Made by a program: the position numbers and the translations under genes. The notes beneath the pieces were generated by a model, which searched no databases, was not told the origin of the DNA, and saw only the letters and a program-made list of their open reading frames with translations. Below are positions 8,594 through 15,782 of a stretch of 64,000 nt of DNA, piece by piece (the stretch's first letter is position 1; each line of letters begins with the position of its first letter). Origin of the DNA: Amycolatopsis xylanica (GTDB lineage Bacteria; Actinomycetota; Actinomycetes; Mycobacteriales; Pseudonocardiaceae); assembly GCF_900107045.1 (NCBI RefSeq), contig NZ_FNON01000016.1, positions 49,137 to 113,136 on the forward strand. The letters run 5' to 3'.

Positions 8594-8643
8594 GGGTCGT
8601 GAGTGGTATGGCCGGTTCTAACCGGCGAAAACACTCACGACCC
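8594..8643. repeat. Dispersed hairpin element B1
   Basis: Outer arms GGGTCGTGAGTG and CACTCACGACCC and inner core GCCGGTTCTAACCGGC are separated by unpaired 5-nt stretches. Its right arm overlaps the 3' end of the lipoate-ligase-like gene and supplies that gene's last Gly and Ser codons and TGA stop. Confidence 0.9.
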
Positions 8644-9363
8644 TTTCTGGCGGCCGTCCGCGTGCCAGTCCGGGAACCGGTACCGCGAGTCCAGCAACCG
8701 CCGCTGCCAGTCCCGTTCCTCGGCGCTGGGCGGCCGCGCGGCCAGCCCGTCGAACTGCCGGGCGGCCGCGACCCGCACCGCGGCCGCCGCCTCGGCGATG
8801 CCCGCCCGCAAGCCGTGCTCCGCCAACGAAGCGACCTGGCTGCGATGCGAATCCAACGGCTTCGGGTCCGGTGGCGGCCCGGTCAGATACCGCCCGACGC
8901 GCTCGGCCGCCGTGTGCACCAGCAGCGTCGAATGCGCGAGCAGGCCCGTCTTCGTGCGGAACACCGCGAACCCGCACAGCTTCGCCTCGCCGATGAACAG
9001 GCCGCGATCACCGAGCCGGGGCGGCAGCCCCAGCTCGGACACCGCGCCGCTCATCAGTTCACCGATGGCTTCCAGCGGGCGCTCACCCGCGTCGGGCAGC
9101 ACCAGCGTGACGTTCAAATTCCCGTCATCGTGAAAAACCGTGCCGCCGCCGCTGGCCCGCCGCAGCACGGGAATGCCGTCCTGGGCGCAGACGTCCGTGC
9201 GCACCTCGCGATGCACCTTCTGCCCGCGCCCGACGACCACGCAAGCCGGGTTGCGCCAGATCCAGATCAGCGGCCCGGCGGGCGCGGCGCGCAGCAGGGC
9301 TTCGTCCAGCGCGAGGTTTTCGGCAGGATCCGAAGACCCCGCGCTGATGTCGCCCGCTGTCAC
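8635..9363 (-). CDS. Lipoate-protein ligase A family protein
   Basis: The 242 residues match the LplA/LipB/BirA fold: RRASGGGTVFHDDGNLNVTLV around 70-90 is the lipoate/adenylate loop, and a Lys in FIGEAKLCGF is the likely conserved Lys that contacts the carboxylate. Members attach lipoate or octanoate to Lys of carrier domains, but short stand-alone homologues often have other substrates. The GTG start overlaps the pntB stop, so it is the coupled fourth gene of the transhydrogenase operon. I know of no standard link between lipoylation and transhydrogenase. The stop codon comes from repeat B1. Confidence 0.82.
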   Translation of the reverse strand: MTAGDISAGSSDPAENLALDEALLRAAPAGPLIWIWRNPACVVVGRGQKVHREVRTDVCAQDGIPVLRRASGGGTVFHDDGNLNVTLVLPDAGERPLEAIGELMSGAVSELGLPPRLGDRGLFIGEAKLCGFAVFRTKTGLLAHSTLLVHTAAERVGRYLTGPPPDPKPLDSHRSQVASLAEHGLRAGIAEAAAAVRVAAARQFDGLAARPPSAEERDWQRRLLDSRYRFPDWHADGRQKGS

Positions 9364-10745
9364 AGTGCTTTGAGTTCCTCCACGATCTCGCCCACCGAAG
9401 ACTTCGCGTCGCCGAAGAGCATGCTGGTCTTCGGATCGTAGAACAGGTCGTTGTCGATCCCGGCGAAGCCCGAGCTCATCGAGCGTTTCAGGACGATCAC
9501 CGAGCGGCTGTGGTTGACCTTGAGGATCGGCATGCCGTAGATCGGCGAGCCTGGGTCGGTCTCGGCGGCCGGGTTCGTGACGTCGTTCGCGCCGATCACC
9601 AGCGCGACGTCGGTCTGGGCGAACTCGGAGTTGATCTCGTCCATTTCCTTGAGCTGCTCGTACGGCACGTCGGCCTCGGCCAGCAGCACGTTCATGTGCC
9701 CCGGCATGCGACCGGCCACCGGGTGGATCGCGTACGCGACCGTGATCCCCTTGGCTTCCAGCAGTTTCGCCATCTCGCGGACCTGGTGCTGCGCCTGCGC
9801 GACCGCCATGCCGTACCCGGGCACGACGACCACCTTGTTCGCGTAGGCCATCTGGATGGCCGTGTCGGACGCGCTGGTGCTGCGGACCGGGCGTTCCTCC
9901 GTGGACCGGTTGCTGGCGACCGACGAGCCGCCGCCGAACCCGCCCGCGACGATCGCCGGGATCGACCGGTTCATCGCCTTGGCCATCAGGTTGGTCAGGA
10001 TCGAACCGGACGCGCCGACGATCATGCCCGCGACGATGAGCGCGGTGTTGTTCAGCGCGAGGCCCATCGCCGCCGCCGAAAGCCCGGTGAGGGCGTTGAG
10101 CAGCGAGATGACCACCGGCATGTCCGCGCCGCCGATCGGCAGCACCGAGGTGACACCCAGCACGCCCGCGGCGATCAGCAGGCCGAGGATCAGCAGTTCG
10201 CTGTCCCCGCCGAAGCCGATGGTGACCGCGCAGCCCAGCGCGACGAGCAGCAGCAGCGCGTTGATCGGCTGCTGTAGCTTGCCCAGGCTGATCGGGCGGC
10301 CGGAGATCAGCTCCTGCAGTTTCCCGAAGGCGATGTTCGAGCCCCAGAACGAAATGGAACCGACGATCGCCGAGAACAGCGACGCGATGGCCACGTACTT
10401 CGGCTCGTGCGCGTAACCGTCGGAGGACCGGAACTCGACCCAGGCGATGAGCGCGACCGCGCCGCCGCCCACGCCGTTGAAGAGCGCCACCATCTGCGGC
10501 ATCGCGGTCATCTTGACCTTGCGGGCCGACGGGACGCCGACCACGGTGCCGATCGCGACACCCAGGATGATCAGGACCCAGTTGCTCATGCCCGGCGTCA
10601 GCAGCGTCGCGACCACCGCGATGCCCATGCCGACGGCGGCGATCCAGTTGCCGCGCACGGCCGTGCGCGGGCCGGTCAGGCCCATCAGGCCGTAGATGAA
10701 CAAGGCGAAGGAGATGATGTAGAGGACAGCGATGAAACTCGTCAT
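9360..10745 (-). CDS. pntB: NAD(P) transhydrogenase subunit beta
   Basis: The 461-residue beta subunit of the proton-translocating transhydrogenase joins the dII membrane domain (several helices from residue 4 to about 265) and the NADP(H)-binding dIII domain at the C-terminus. The dIII motif VVVPGYGMAVAQAQ and the later VALVIGANDVTNPAAETDP are characteristic. Hydride transfer from NADH to NADP+ is driven by the proton gradient and supplies NADPH for biosynthesis and mycothiol reduction. The ATG overlaps the pntAB stop (ATGA), and the TGA overlaps the GTG of the lipoate-ligase-like gene. Confidence 0.94.
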   Translation of the reverse strand: MTSFIAVLYIISFALFIYGLMGLTGPRTAVRGNWIAAVGMGIAVVATLLTPGMSNWVLIILGVAIGTVVGVPSARKVKMTAMPQMVALFNGVGGGAVALIAWVEFRSSDGYAHEPKYVAIASLFSAIVGSISFWGSNIAFGKLQELISGRPISLGKLQQPINALLLLVALGCAVTIGFGGDSELLILGLLIAAGVLGVTSVLPIGGADMPVVISLLNALTGLSAAAMGLALNNTALIVAGMIVGASGSILTNLMAKAMNRSIPAIVAGGFGGGSSVASNRSTEERPVRSTSASDTAIQMAYANKVVVVPGYGMAVAQAQHQVREMAKLLEAKGITVAYAIHPVAGRMPGHMNVLLAEADVPYEQLKEMDEINSEFAQTDVALVIGANDVTNPAAETDPGSPIYGMPILKVNHSRSVIVLKRSMSSGFAGIDNDLFYDPKTSMLFGDAKSSVGEIVEELKAL

Positions 10746-11038
10746 GAGTCGGCTCCCTCTTTCTTCTTGTCCTTGAACATCGAGAGCATCCGGTCGGTCA
10801 CCAGAAACCCGCCGACCACGTTGATCGTGCCGAACGCGATGGCGATCACCAGCAGGATCTTGTTGAGCACGCCGTCAGCCGACAGGCCCAGCACGACCAG
10901 GCCGCCGAGCAGCACGATGCCGTGGATGGCGTTCGTGCCCGACATCAGCGGGGTGTGCAACGTGTTGGGCACCTTGGAGATCACCGTGAAACCCACGAAT
11001 CCGGCCAGCACCAGGATGGCCAGGCTCTGCACCAGCAT
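10742..11038 (-). CDS. pntAB: NAD(P) transhydrogenase subunit alpha part 2
   Basis: This 98-residue integral membrane subunit has three to four hydrophobic helices (LVQSLAILVLAGFVGFTVI first) and is the membrane part of the alpha chain when alpha is split, as in Rhodospirillum and many actinobacteria. VPNTLHTPLMSGTNAIHGIV is the typical core. Start and stop codons overlap both neighbours (TAATG upstream, ATGA downstream), so the three subunits are translated together in order AA, AB, B. Confidence 0.93.
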   Translation of the reverse strand: MLVQSLAILVLAGFVGFTVISKVPNTLHTPLMSGTNAIHGIVLLGGLVVLGLSADGVLNKILLVIAIAFGTINVVGGFLVTDRMLSMFKDKKKEGADS

Positions 11039-12135
11039 TACTCCGCTCCCTTCCCGGCCACGCAGGCACCGGCGACGATCTCGTCGGAGAAGTCGAGCGC
11101 GAGCTTGCCCTCCTTGTCGACGATGAGCTCCAGCAGTTCGGTCACGTTGCGCGCGTAGAGCTCGCTGGCGTGCGCGGGCATCTCGGCGGGCAGGTTGAGC
11201 GGGGAGGTGATGGTGACGTCGTACTCGACGACGTCCTCGCCCGGCTTGGTGAGCTCGCAGTTGCCGCCGGACTCACCCGCGAGGTCGACCACGACCGCGC
11301 CGGCGGGCATGCCCTTGACCGCTTCGGCCGTGACGAGCGTCGGCGCCTTGCGGCCGGGCACCAGCGCGGTGGTGATCACGACGTCGAACTTCGTGATCGC
11401 GTCGGTGAGCCTGCGCTGCTGCTCGGCTCGCTCCTCCTCGGTGAGCTCGCGGGCGTACCCGCCTTCACCGGAAGCCTCGATGCCGAGTTCCAGGAACTTC
11501 GCGCCGAGTGACTTGACCTGCTCGCCGACCTCGGGCCGCACGTCGTAGCCGGTGGTCTGCGCGCCGAGCCGTTTCGCGGTCGCCAGCGCCTGCAGCCCGG
11601 CGACACCGGCGCCCAGCACGAGCACCTTCGCGGGCGGGACGGTGCCCGCCGCGGTGGTGAGCATCGGGAAGAACCGCGGCAATTTCTCGGCGGCGAGAAG
11701 AACCGCGCGATAACCCGCGACACCGCTTTGCGACGAAAGCGCGTCCATCGCCTGCGCGCGGGAAATACGGGGAATGGCTTCGACGGCGAACGCGCGCACT
11801 CCCGCCTTTTCCAGCGCGGTGATGCCGTCCGGATCGGACCTGGGATTCAGGAATCCGATCAGGAGCGTTCCGGTCTTGAGTTTCGCGACCTCGTCCGCGG
11901 TCGGCGGCGCGACCTTGAGCACGATGTCCGCGCCCCAGGCGTCACCGATGACGGCGCCTGCTTCTTCGAAGACGGAATCGGCGAGATAGGCGCCTTCACC
12001 GGCCCCGGATTCGACGACGATCCGCAAGCCTCTCTTCGTGAGGCGTTCGATCAGTTTGGGCACGAGCGAGACCCGGCGTTCACCGGACCTGGACTCCTTC
12101 ACGACGCCGACCGTGAGCTGCTCGGTTTCGGCCAC
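11038..12135 (-). CDS. pntAA: NAD(P) transhydrogenase subunit alpha part 1
   Basis: The soluble NAD(H)-binding dI component belongs to the alanine dehydrogenase / PntA family. I start it at the GTG at 12135, preceded by AGGAGG seven bases upstream, giving 365 residues; a longer frame to 12183 has no ribosome site. VGVVKESRSGERRVSL is the N-terminal family motif, and VLVLGAGVAGLQALATAKRLGA is the NAD-binding Rossmann loop. It is the first gene of the pnt operon. The 165 bp between it and the upstream TetR gene should hold the promoter and contains a perfect 12-bp palindrome at 12279. Confidence 0.93.
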   Translation of the reverse strand: MAETEQLTVGVVKESRSGERRVSLVPKLIERLTKRGLRIVVESGAGEGAYLADSVFEEAGAVIGDAWGADIVLKVAPPTADEVAKLKTGTLLIGFLNPRSDPDGITALEKAGVRAFAVEAIPRISRAQAMDALSSQSGVAGYRAVLLAAEKLPRFFPMLTTAAGTVPPAKVLVLGAGVAGLQALATAKRLGAQTTGYDVRPEVGEQVKSLGAKFLELGIEASGEGGYARELTEEERAEQQRRLTDAITKFDVVITTALVPGRKAPTLVTAEAVKGMPAGAVVVDLAGESGGNCELTKPGEDVVEYDVTITSPLNLPAEMPAHASELYARNVTELLELIVDKEGKLALDFSDEIVAGACVAGKGAE

Positions 12136-12278
12136 TCCGCGACCTCCTCGGCACTGAAGATCTGCCCCGATGGGCGCGATCACCGGGAGTTTGTACCACG
12201 GTCACGGGGTGCTTCCCACGTTCGAAGGTCCCTGTTCATCGGCTCGAGACCCCTAAATCTGAGGTCAGGGAGCCCCTG

Positions 12279-12290
12279 TTGACCGGTCAA
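12279..12290. promoter_or_regulatory. Palindrome TTGACCGGTCAA upstream of pntAA
   Basis: A perfect 12-bp palindrome 144 bp upstream of the pntAA start and just after the TetR stop codon (read on the minus strand). It contains a TTGACC that could serve as a -35 box, and it may be a regulator site. No good -10 box was found at the right spacing. Confidence 0.3.
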
Positions 12291-12300
12291 GAGATGCTGG

Positions 12301-12948
12301 TTACGAACTCCGCCAGTGGGGAACACCCAGGAAGATCAGCCGAAGCCGCTTCTCGGCGACCGTTTTGATCGCCTGATCGGTGTCCTTGTCGCGCGTGCGG
12401 GCCTCGAGCAGGTCGAGGACGGTCGCGAGCATCGCGGTGACGATCAGGTCCGCCATCATGTGCAGGTCGTCGGAGTTCCACTCGCGCAGGTTTTCGAGCC
12501 GGACGAGGTCGATGGCGAGCTCGCTGGAGAACAGCTTCAGCTCGACCGCGATCGCGCGGGCGACCTGCTCGTTGCCGCCGTAGCGCTCGCGGGTGAGGAA
12601 GCGGAAGTGGTCCTCGTGCGCGCGCACGTGCTCGTAGAGCGTGTGGACGGACGCCCGGATCATCTCGCTGGGCTGGGTCGGCCTGGTGCGGGCCTCGCGG
12701 ATCATGCCGCGCAGCGTGCGCATCGACTGCTCCACCAGTGTGACGCCGAGTTCTTCCATCGAAGAGAAATGGCGGTAGAAGGCGGTCGGCACGATGCCCG
12801 CGCGTTTCGCGACCTCACGCAGGCTGAGCGCGTCGAAACTGCGGACGGCCAGCAGTTCCCACGCCGCGTCCAGCAGGGACTGACGCGTGCGCTGCTTGCG
12901 CTCCTGGCGGCTCACCGGCTCGGTCACGGTGTTCACGGTATCGACCAC
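12301..12948 (-). CDS. TetR-family regulator, probably of the divergent desaturase operon
   Basis: I start this at the GTG at 12948, which has AAGGAG seven bases upstream; the frame is open to 12993 without a ribosome site. The 215-residue product has an N-terminal TetR helix-turn-helix (SFDALSLREVAKRAGIVPTAFYRHF) and a ligand-binding C-terminal domain. It is transcribed away from a ferredoxin-reductase / acyl-desaturase operon. That layout is known for DesT/FabR-like regulators of unsaturated fatty-acid synthesis, which sense acyl-CoA. A CAGTG(T/A)AC-N4-GT(T/A)CACTG palindrome in the shared intergenic region is the likely operator. Autoregulation is plausible. Confidence 0.85.
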   Translation of the reverse strand: MVDTVNTVTEPVSRQERKQRTRQSLLDAAWELLAVRSFDALSLREVAKRAGIVPTAFYRHFSSMEELGVTLVEQSMRTLRGMIREARTRPTQPSEMIRASVHTLYEHVRAHEDHFRFLTRERYGGNEQVARAIAVELKLFSSELAIDLVRLENLREWNSDDLHMMADLIVTAMLATVLDLLEARTRDKDTDQAIKTVAEKRLRLIFLGVPHWRSS

Positions 12949-12965
12949 ATCACAGCTCCTTCCAG

Positions 12966-12996
12966 TTGACAGCGCGGTTGTCACGCGGTGCACTAT
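12966..12996 (+). promoter_or_regulatory. Possible promoter of the desaturase operon
   Basis: A perfect TTGACA (12966-12971) is followed 19 bp later by CACTAT (12991-12996). The spacer is long and the -10 weak, but the operator at 12998 lies just downstream, where a bound repressor would block the start site. Confidence 0.3.
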
Positions 12997-12997
12997 T

Positions 12998-13017
12998 CAG
13001 TGTACGACTGTTCACTG
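12998..13017. promoter_or_regulatory. Putative TetR operator CAGTGTAC-N4-GTTCACTG
   Basis: Inverted 8-bp arms with one mismatch are separated by GACT. Core and spacing resemble sites recalled for DesT/FabR-type repressors (AGTGAAC arms). It lies between the TetR gene and the reductase/desaturase operon, 18 bp before the reductase start codon. Confidence 0.55.
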
Positions 13018-13034
13018 ACTTTGAGGAGTGAAGC

Positions 13035-14072
13035 ATGCCAGCGCTCAAGACGCTCGCTTCGGTGGCCGAGGCGCTGCTCACCCCGCACGGCATGGACCGC
13101 TACCTCGAGCTCGTCAACCCGATGCTGGTCCGCCGCGAGATCCGCGGCGAGATCCGCGAGGTCAGGCGGCAGACCGCCGACACCGTGACGCTCGTGATCC
13201 GCCCCAGCCGGGCGTGGCGCGGCTTCACGGCCGGGCAGTACGTGCGGATCACGGTCGACATCGACGGGGTGCGGCGCACCCGCTGCTACTCCCCCGCGTG
13301 TTCAGAGCACACCCGTGGCCTGCTCGAACTCACCATCAAGCGAGACGGGCTCGTTTCCGGCTTCCTGCACGACACCGCGCGGCCCGGCATGACGCTCGGA
13401 CTGTCCGAACCGGACGGTGCGTTCACCCTGCCGTCGCCGCGTCCGCCGCGGATCGTGCTGATCAGCGGCGGCAGCGGGATCACGCCGGTGCGGTCGATGT
13501 TCCAGACGCTGCGCGACGAGGGTTACGCGGGTGAACTCGCGTTCCTGCACTACGCGAACGACGCCGGCGACGTCCTCTACGCGGGCGAGCACACGATGCT
13601 CGCGTACACCGGCGGCTCCGGCGCCGACCTGCACGGCTTCTTCTCGCTGGAGCACCTGGAGAAGGCCGCGCCGTGGTTCCGGGACGCCGAAACGTTCCTG
13701 TGCGGCCCCAAGCCGCTCATGGACTCGGTCCGTGAGGTGTATGCCGAGGAAGGCTTGAGTGAACACCTGCACACCGAGGAGTTCACCCCGCCGACGCTGG
13801 TGTTCGACACCGCGTCCGCCGAAGGCCAGGTGCGGTTCGCCCACAGCGGCAAGGAGTTCGCGAACTCCGGCAAGCCGCTGCTGGAGCAGGCCGAGGAGGC
13901 CGGGCTGAGCCCGGAGCACGGATGTCGCATGGGGATCTGCTTCTCGTGCACGAAGGTCAAGACGTCCGGCTGCGTGCGCAACGCGAAAACGGGCGAGCTT
14001 TCCGAAGAAGAGAACGAAGAAATCCAGCTGTGCGTTTCCGTCCCCGTCGGGGACGTCGAGATCAACGCTTAA
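13035..14072 (+). CDS. Ferredoxin reductase with C-terminal 2Fe-2S domain (desaturase electron donor)
   Basis: The 345-residue protein has an FAD-binding barrel (about 35-130, with RCYSPACSE in place of the usual RxYS motif), an NAD(P)H-binding domain (VLISGGSGITPVRSM near 150 and FLCGPKPLMDSV near 225) and a plant-type 2Fe-2S domain (CRMGICFSC plus a distal Cys in IQLCVS). It should pass electrons from NADPH to the membrane desaturase encoded next. Mycobacteria have the same pair (Rv3230c with DesA3). The stop codon overlaps the AAGGAG of the next gene. GAGGAG precedes the ATG. Confidence 0.92.
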   Translation: MPALKTLASVAEALLTPHGMDRYLELVNPMLVRREIRGEIREVRRQTADTVTLVIRPSRAWRGFTAGQYVRITVDIDGVRRTRCYSPACSEHTRGLLELTIKRDGLVSGFLHDTARPGMTLGLSEPDGAFTLPSPRPPRIVLISGGSGITPVRSMFQTLRDEGYAGELAFLHYANDAGDVLYAGEHTMLAYTGGSGADLHGFFSLEHLEKAAPWFRDAETFLCGPKPLMDSVREVYAEEGLSEHLHTEEFTPPTLVFDTASAEGQVRFAHSGKEFANSGKPLLEQAEEAGLSPEHGCRMGICFSCTKVKTSGCVRNAKTGELSEEENEEIQLCVSVPVGDVEINA

Positions 14073-14083
14073 GGAGACTTTCC

Positions 14084-15196
14084 ATGACCGGCTTGCAAGA
14101 CCGGCTCACCCCGGCACAGGTCGAGGAATTCGGCGCCGAATTGGACGCCGTCCGCCAGCGCGTCGTCGCCTCGCTCGGCCAGGAGGACGTCGATTACATC
14201 CACAATGTCATCAAGGCCCAGCGTTCACTGGAGATCACCGGCCGCGCGCTGCTTTTCGCGGGTTTCTTCCCGCCGGCGTGGTTCGCGGGGGTCGCGGCGC
14301 TTTCGGTGTCGAAGATCCTGGACAACATGGAGATCGGCCACAACGTCATGCACGGCCAGTACGACTGGACGCGTGACCCGGCGCTGAGCTCGCAGCAGTT
14401 CGAATGGGACACCGTCGCGCCCGCCGAGAACTGGCGGCATTCGCACAACTACATCCACCACACGTACACGAACATCCTCGACAAGGACCGCGACATCGGT
14501 TACGGCATCCTGCGGATGGACCCGGCGCAGAAATGGCACCCGTACTACCTGGGCAACCCGGTGTACGCGGTGATGCTGGCGGTCCTGTTCCAGTGGGGCG
14601 TGATGCTGCACGACCTCGAGTTCGACCGGATCGTCAAGGGCGAGCGCAGCTGGGCCGACACCAAGGAGGTCTCCGGCCGCATGGTCCGCAAGGCCGCGCG
14701 CCAGGTCGGCAAGGACTACGTGCTGTTCCCGCTGCTCACCGGCCCGCTGGCGCCGCTGACGTTCCTCGGCAACGCCACCGCGAACCTGGTACGCAACCTG
14801 TGGTCGTTCTCGATCATCTTCTGCGGCCACTTCCCGGCCGACGTCGAGAGCTTCACCGAGGAGGAGACCGAGTCCGAGACGCGCGGGCAGTGGTACCTGC
14901 GGCAGATCCTCGGGTCGGCGAACATCACCGGCGGGAAGCTGTTCCACATCATGAGCGGCAACCTGTCCCACCAGATCGAGCACCACCTGTTCCCGGACAT
15001 CCCCGCGCGCCGCTACCCGGAGATCGCGGCCGAGGTGCGCGCGATCTGCGAGAAGTACGGCCTGCCGTACAACACCGGTCCCCTGCACAAGCAGCTGCTC
15101 TCGGTCGCCCGCAAGATCGTCAAGCTGGCTTTGCCGGGCGGGGAGCCGCCGCGGACCAGTACCGTGGAGTCCGGCAGCACACTCCGAGCGGCTTAG
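14084..15196 (+). CDS. Membrane fatty-acyl-CoA desaturase (DesA3-like)
   Basis: The 370-residue member of the membrane-bound di-iron desaturase family has three His boxes: HNVMH (86-90), HSHNYIHH (119-126) and HQIEHH near residue 300. It introduces a cis double bond, probably at C9 of stearoyl-type chains. Hydrophobic segments lie at about 55-80 and 165-185 and near 225-250. The ATG at 14084 has AAGGAG seven bases upstream, overlapping the end of the reductase gene; an upstream open frame inside that gene is not used. Partner, regulator and operator are all adjacent. Confidence 0.92.
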   Translation: MTGLQDRLTPAQVEEFGAELDAVRQRVVASLGQEDVDYIHNVIKAQRSLEITGRALLFAGFFPPAWFAGVAALSVSKILDNMEIGHNVMHGQYDWTRDPALSSQQFEWDTVAPAENWRHSHNYIHHTYTNILDKDRDIGYGILRMDPAQKWHPYYLGNPVYAVMLAVLFQWGVMLHDLEFDRIVKGERSWADTKEVSGRMVRKAARQVGKDYVLFPLLTGPLAPLTFLGNATANLVRNLWSFSIIFCGHFPADVESFTEEETESETRGQWYLRQILGSANITGGKLFHIMSGNLSHQIEHHLFPDIPARRYPEIAAEVRAICEKYGLPYNTGPLHKQLLSVARKIVKLALPGGEPPRTSTVESGSTLRAA

Positions 15197-15204
15197 GAAA
15201 CGAT

Positions 15205-15414
15205 ATGGTCGGCCAGTTCGAGAGCACCAAGGACACGATCCAGGAGATCACCGAGTCGGCGGCCACGCACATCGGCCGCATAGCGACGATCATCACCGGC
15301 GCGGTCCGCGACGTCGCCCGCGAAACCGGCGACTGGATCACCGACGTCATCGAGATGCGCGAGGCCTCCACCCGCGCCCGCAACGACACCACCCCCGAAA
15401 AACTCGACCCCTGA
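15205..15414 (+). CDS. Small protein downstream of the desaturase
   Basis: A 69-residue protein starts at an ATG eight bases after the desaturase stop, with AGGAAA before it. The N-terminal two-thirds form one amphipathic helix (TKDTIQEITESAATHIGRI...TDVIEMREA) and the tail is charged and Pro-rich. There are no Cys and no clear transmembrane segment, although the middle IATIITGAV is hydrophobic enough to touch a membrane. I do not recognise a family. The position suggests it belongs to the reductase/desaturase transcript and may modulate the complex. Confidence 0.65.
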   Translation: MVGQFESTKDTIQEITESAATHIGRIATIITGAVRDVARETGDWITDVIEMREASTRARNDTTPEKLDP

Positions 15415-15428
15415 CCCCCGCCCCGCCG

Positions 15429-15688
15429 GTACGGGAGCGGCAAACACGCGTACGGGAACAGCAAAGACCCGTGCGCGAGCGGCAAAGACGCATGCGGGAC
15501 GGGCAAGTTGATCTTGGTCGGGAGTTTGCCGGTCCCGTACGCGAGTTTGCTCGTCCCGTACGCGAGTTTGCGGTTCGCGTACGGGACTTTGCGGTTCGTG
15601 TACGGGGATGGGCGGGCGATGCCGGGCGTGTCGTCCGTCCAGGTACGCGTGTCGTCCGTCTATGGTCGCGTGTCGTCTGGCTGGGTAC
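15429..15688. repeat. 21-bp-periodic array with a 4 + 4 inverted arrangement
   Basis: Four direct 21-bp units (15429-15512; first unit begins GTACGGGAGCGGCAAA) are followed, after seven bases, by four units in the opposite direction (15520-15603; pattern GCGAGTTTGCTCGTCCCGTA). A second motif, GCGTGTCGTCCGTC, repeats three times at exactly 21 bp (15626-15688). Eight units thus form an 84-bp imperfect cruciform and three more keep the same period. It fills the gap between the desaturase operon and the histidine kinase. Confidence 0.88.
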
Positions 15689-15782
15689 GGGGGTCGACTT
15701 GCGGGGGCGGGTGCCGGTCCTTCGGGTGGGTTGGGGGATAACCCGGTGGGCGGGAGGTGGGGCGGGGAGGCAGGGTGGGGGT

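Noticed and set aside
15429..15688. A CRISPR array
   Set aside because: Units are contiguous, 21 bp, half reversed, and have no spacers; no cas genes are nearby.
15471..15782. An N-terminal extension of the histidine kinase reading through the 21-bp array
   Set aside because: The extension would be made of repeat-encoded VREFA-type heptads, and the kinase is complete from the GTG at 15783. The open frame follows from the 21-bp (3n) period and base composition.
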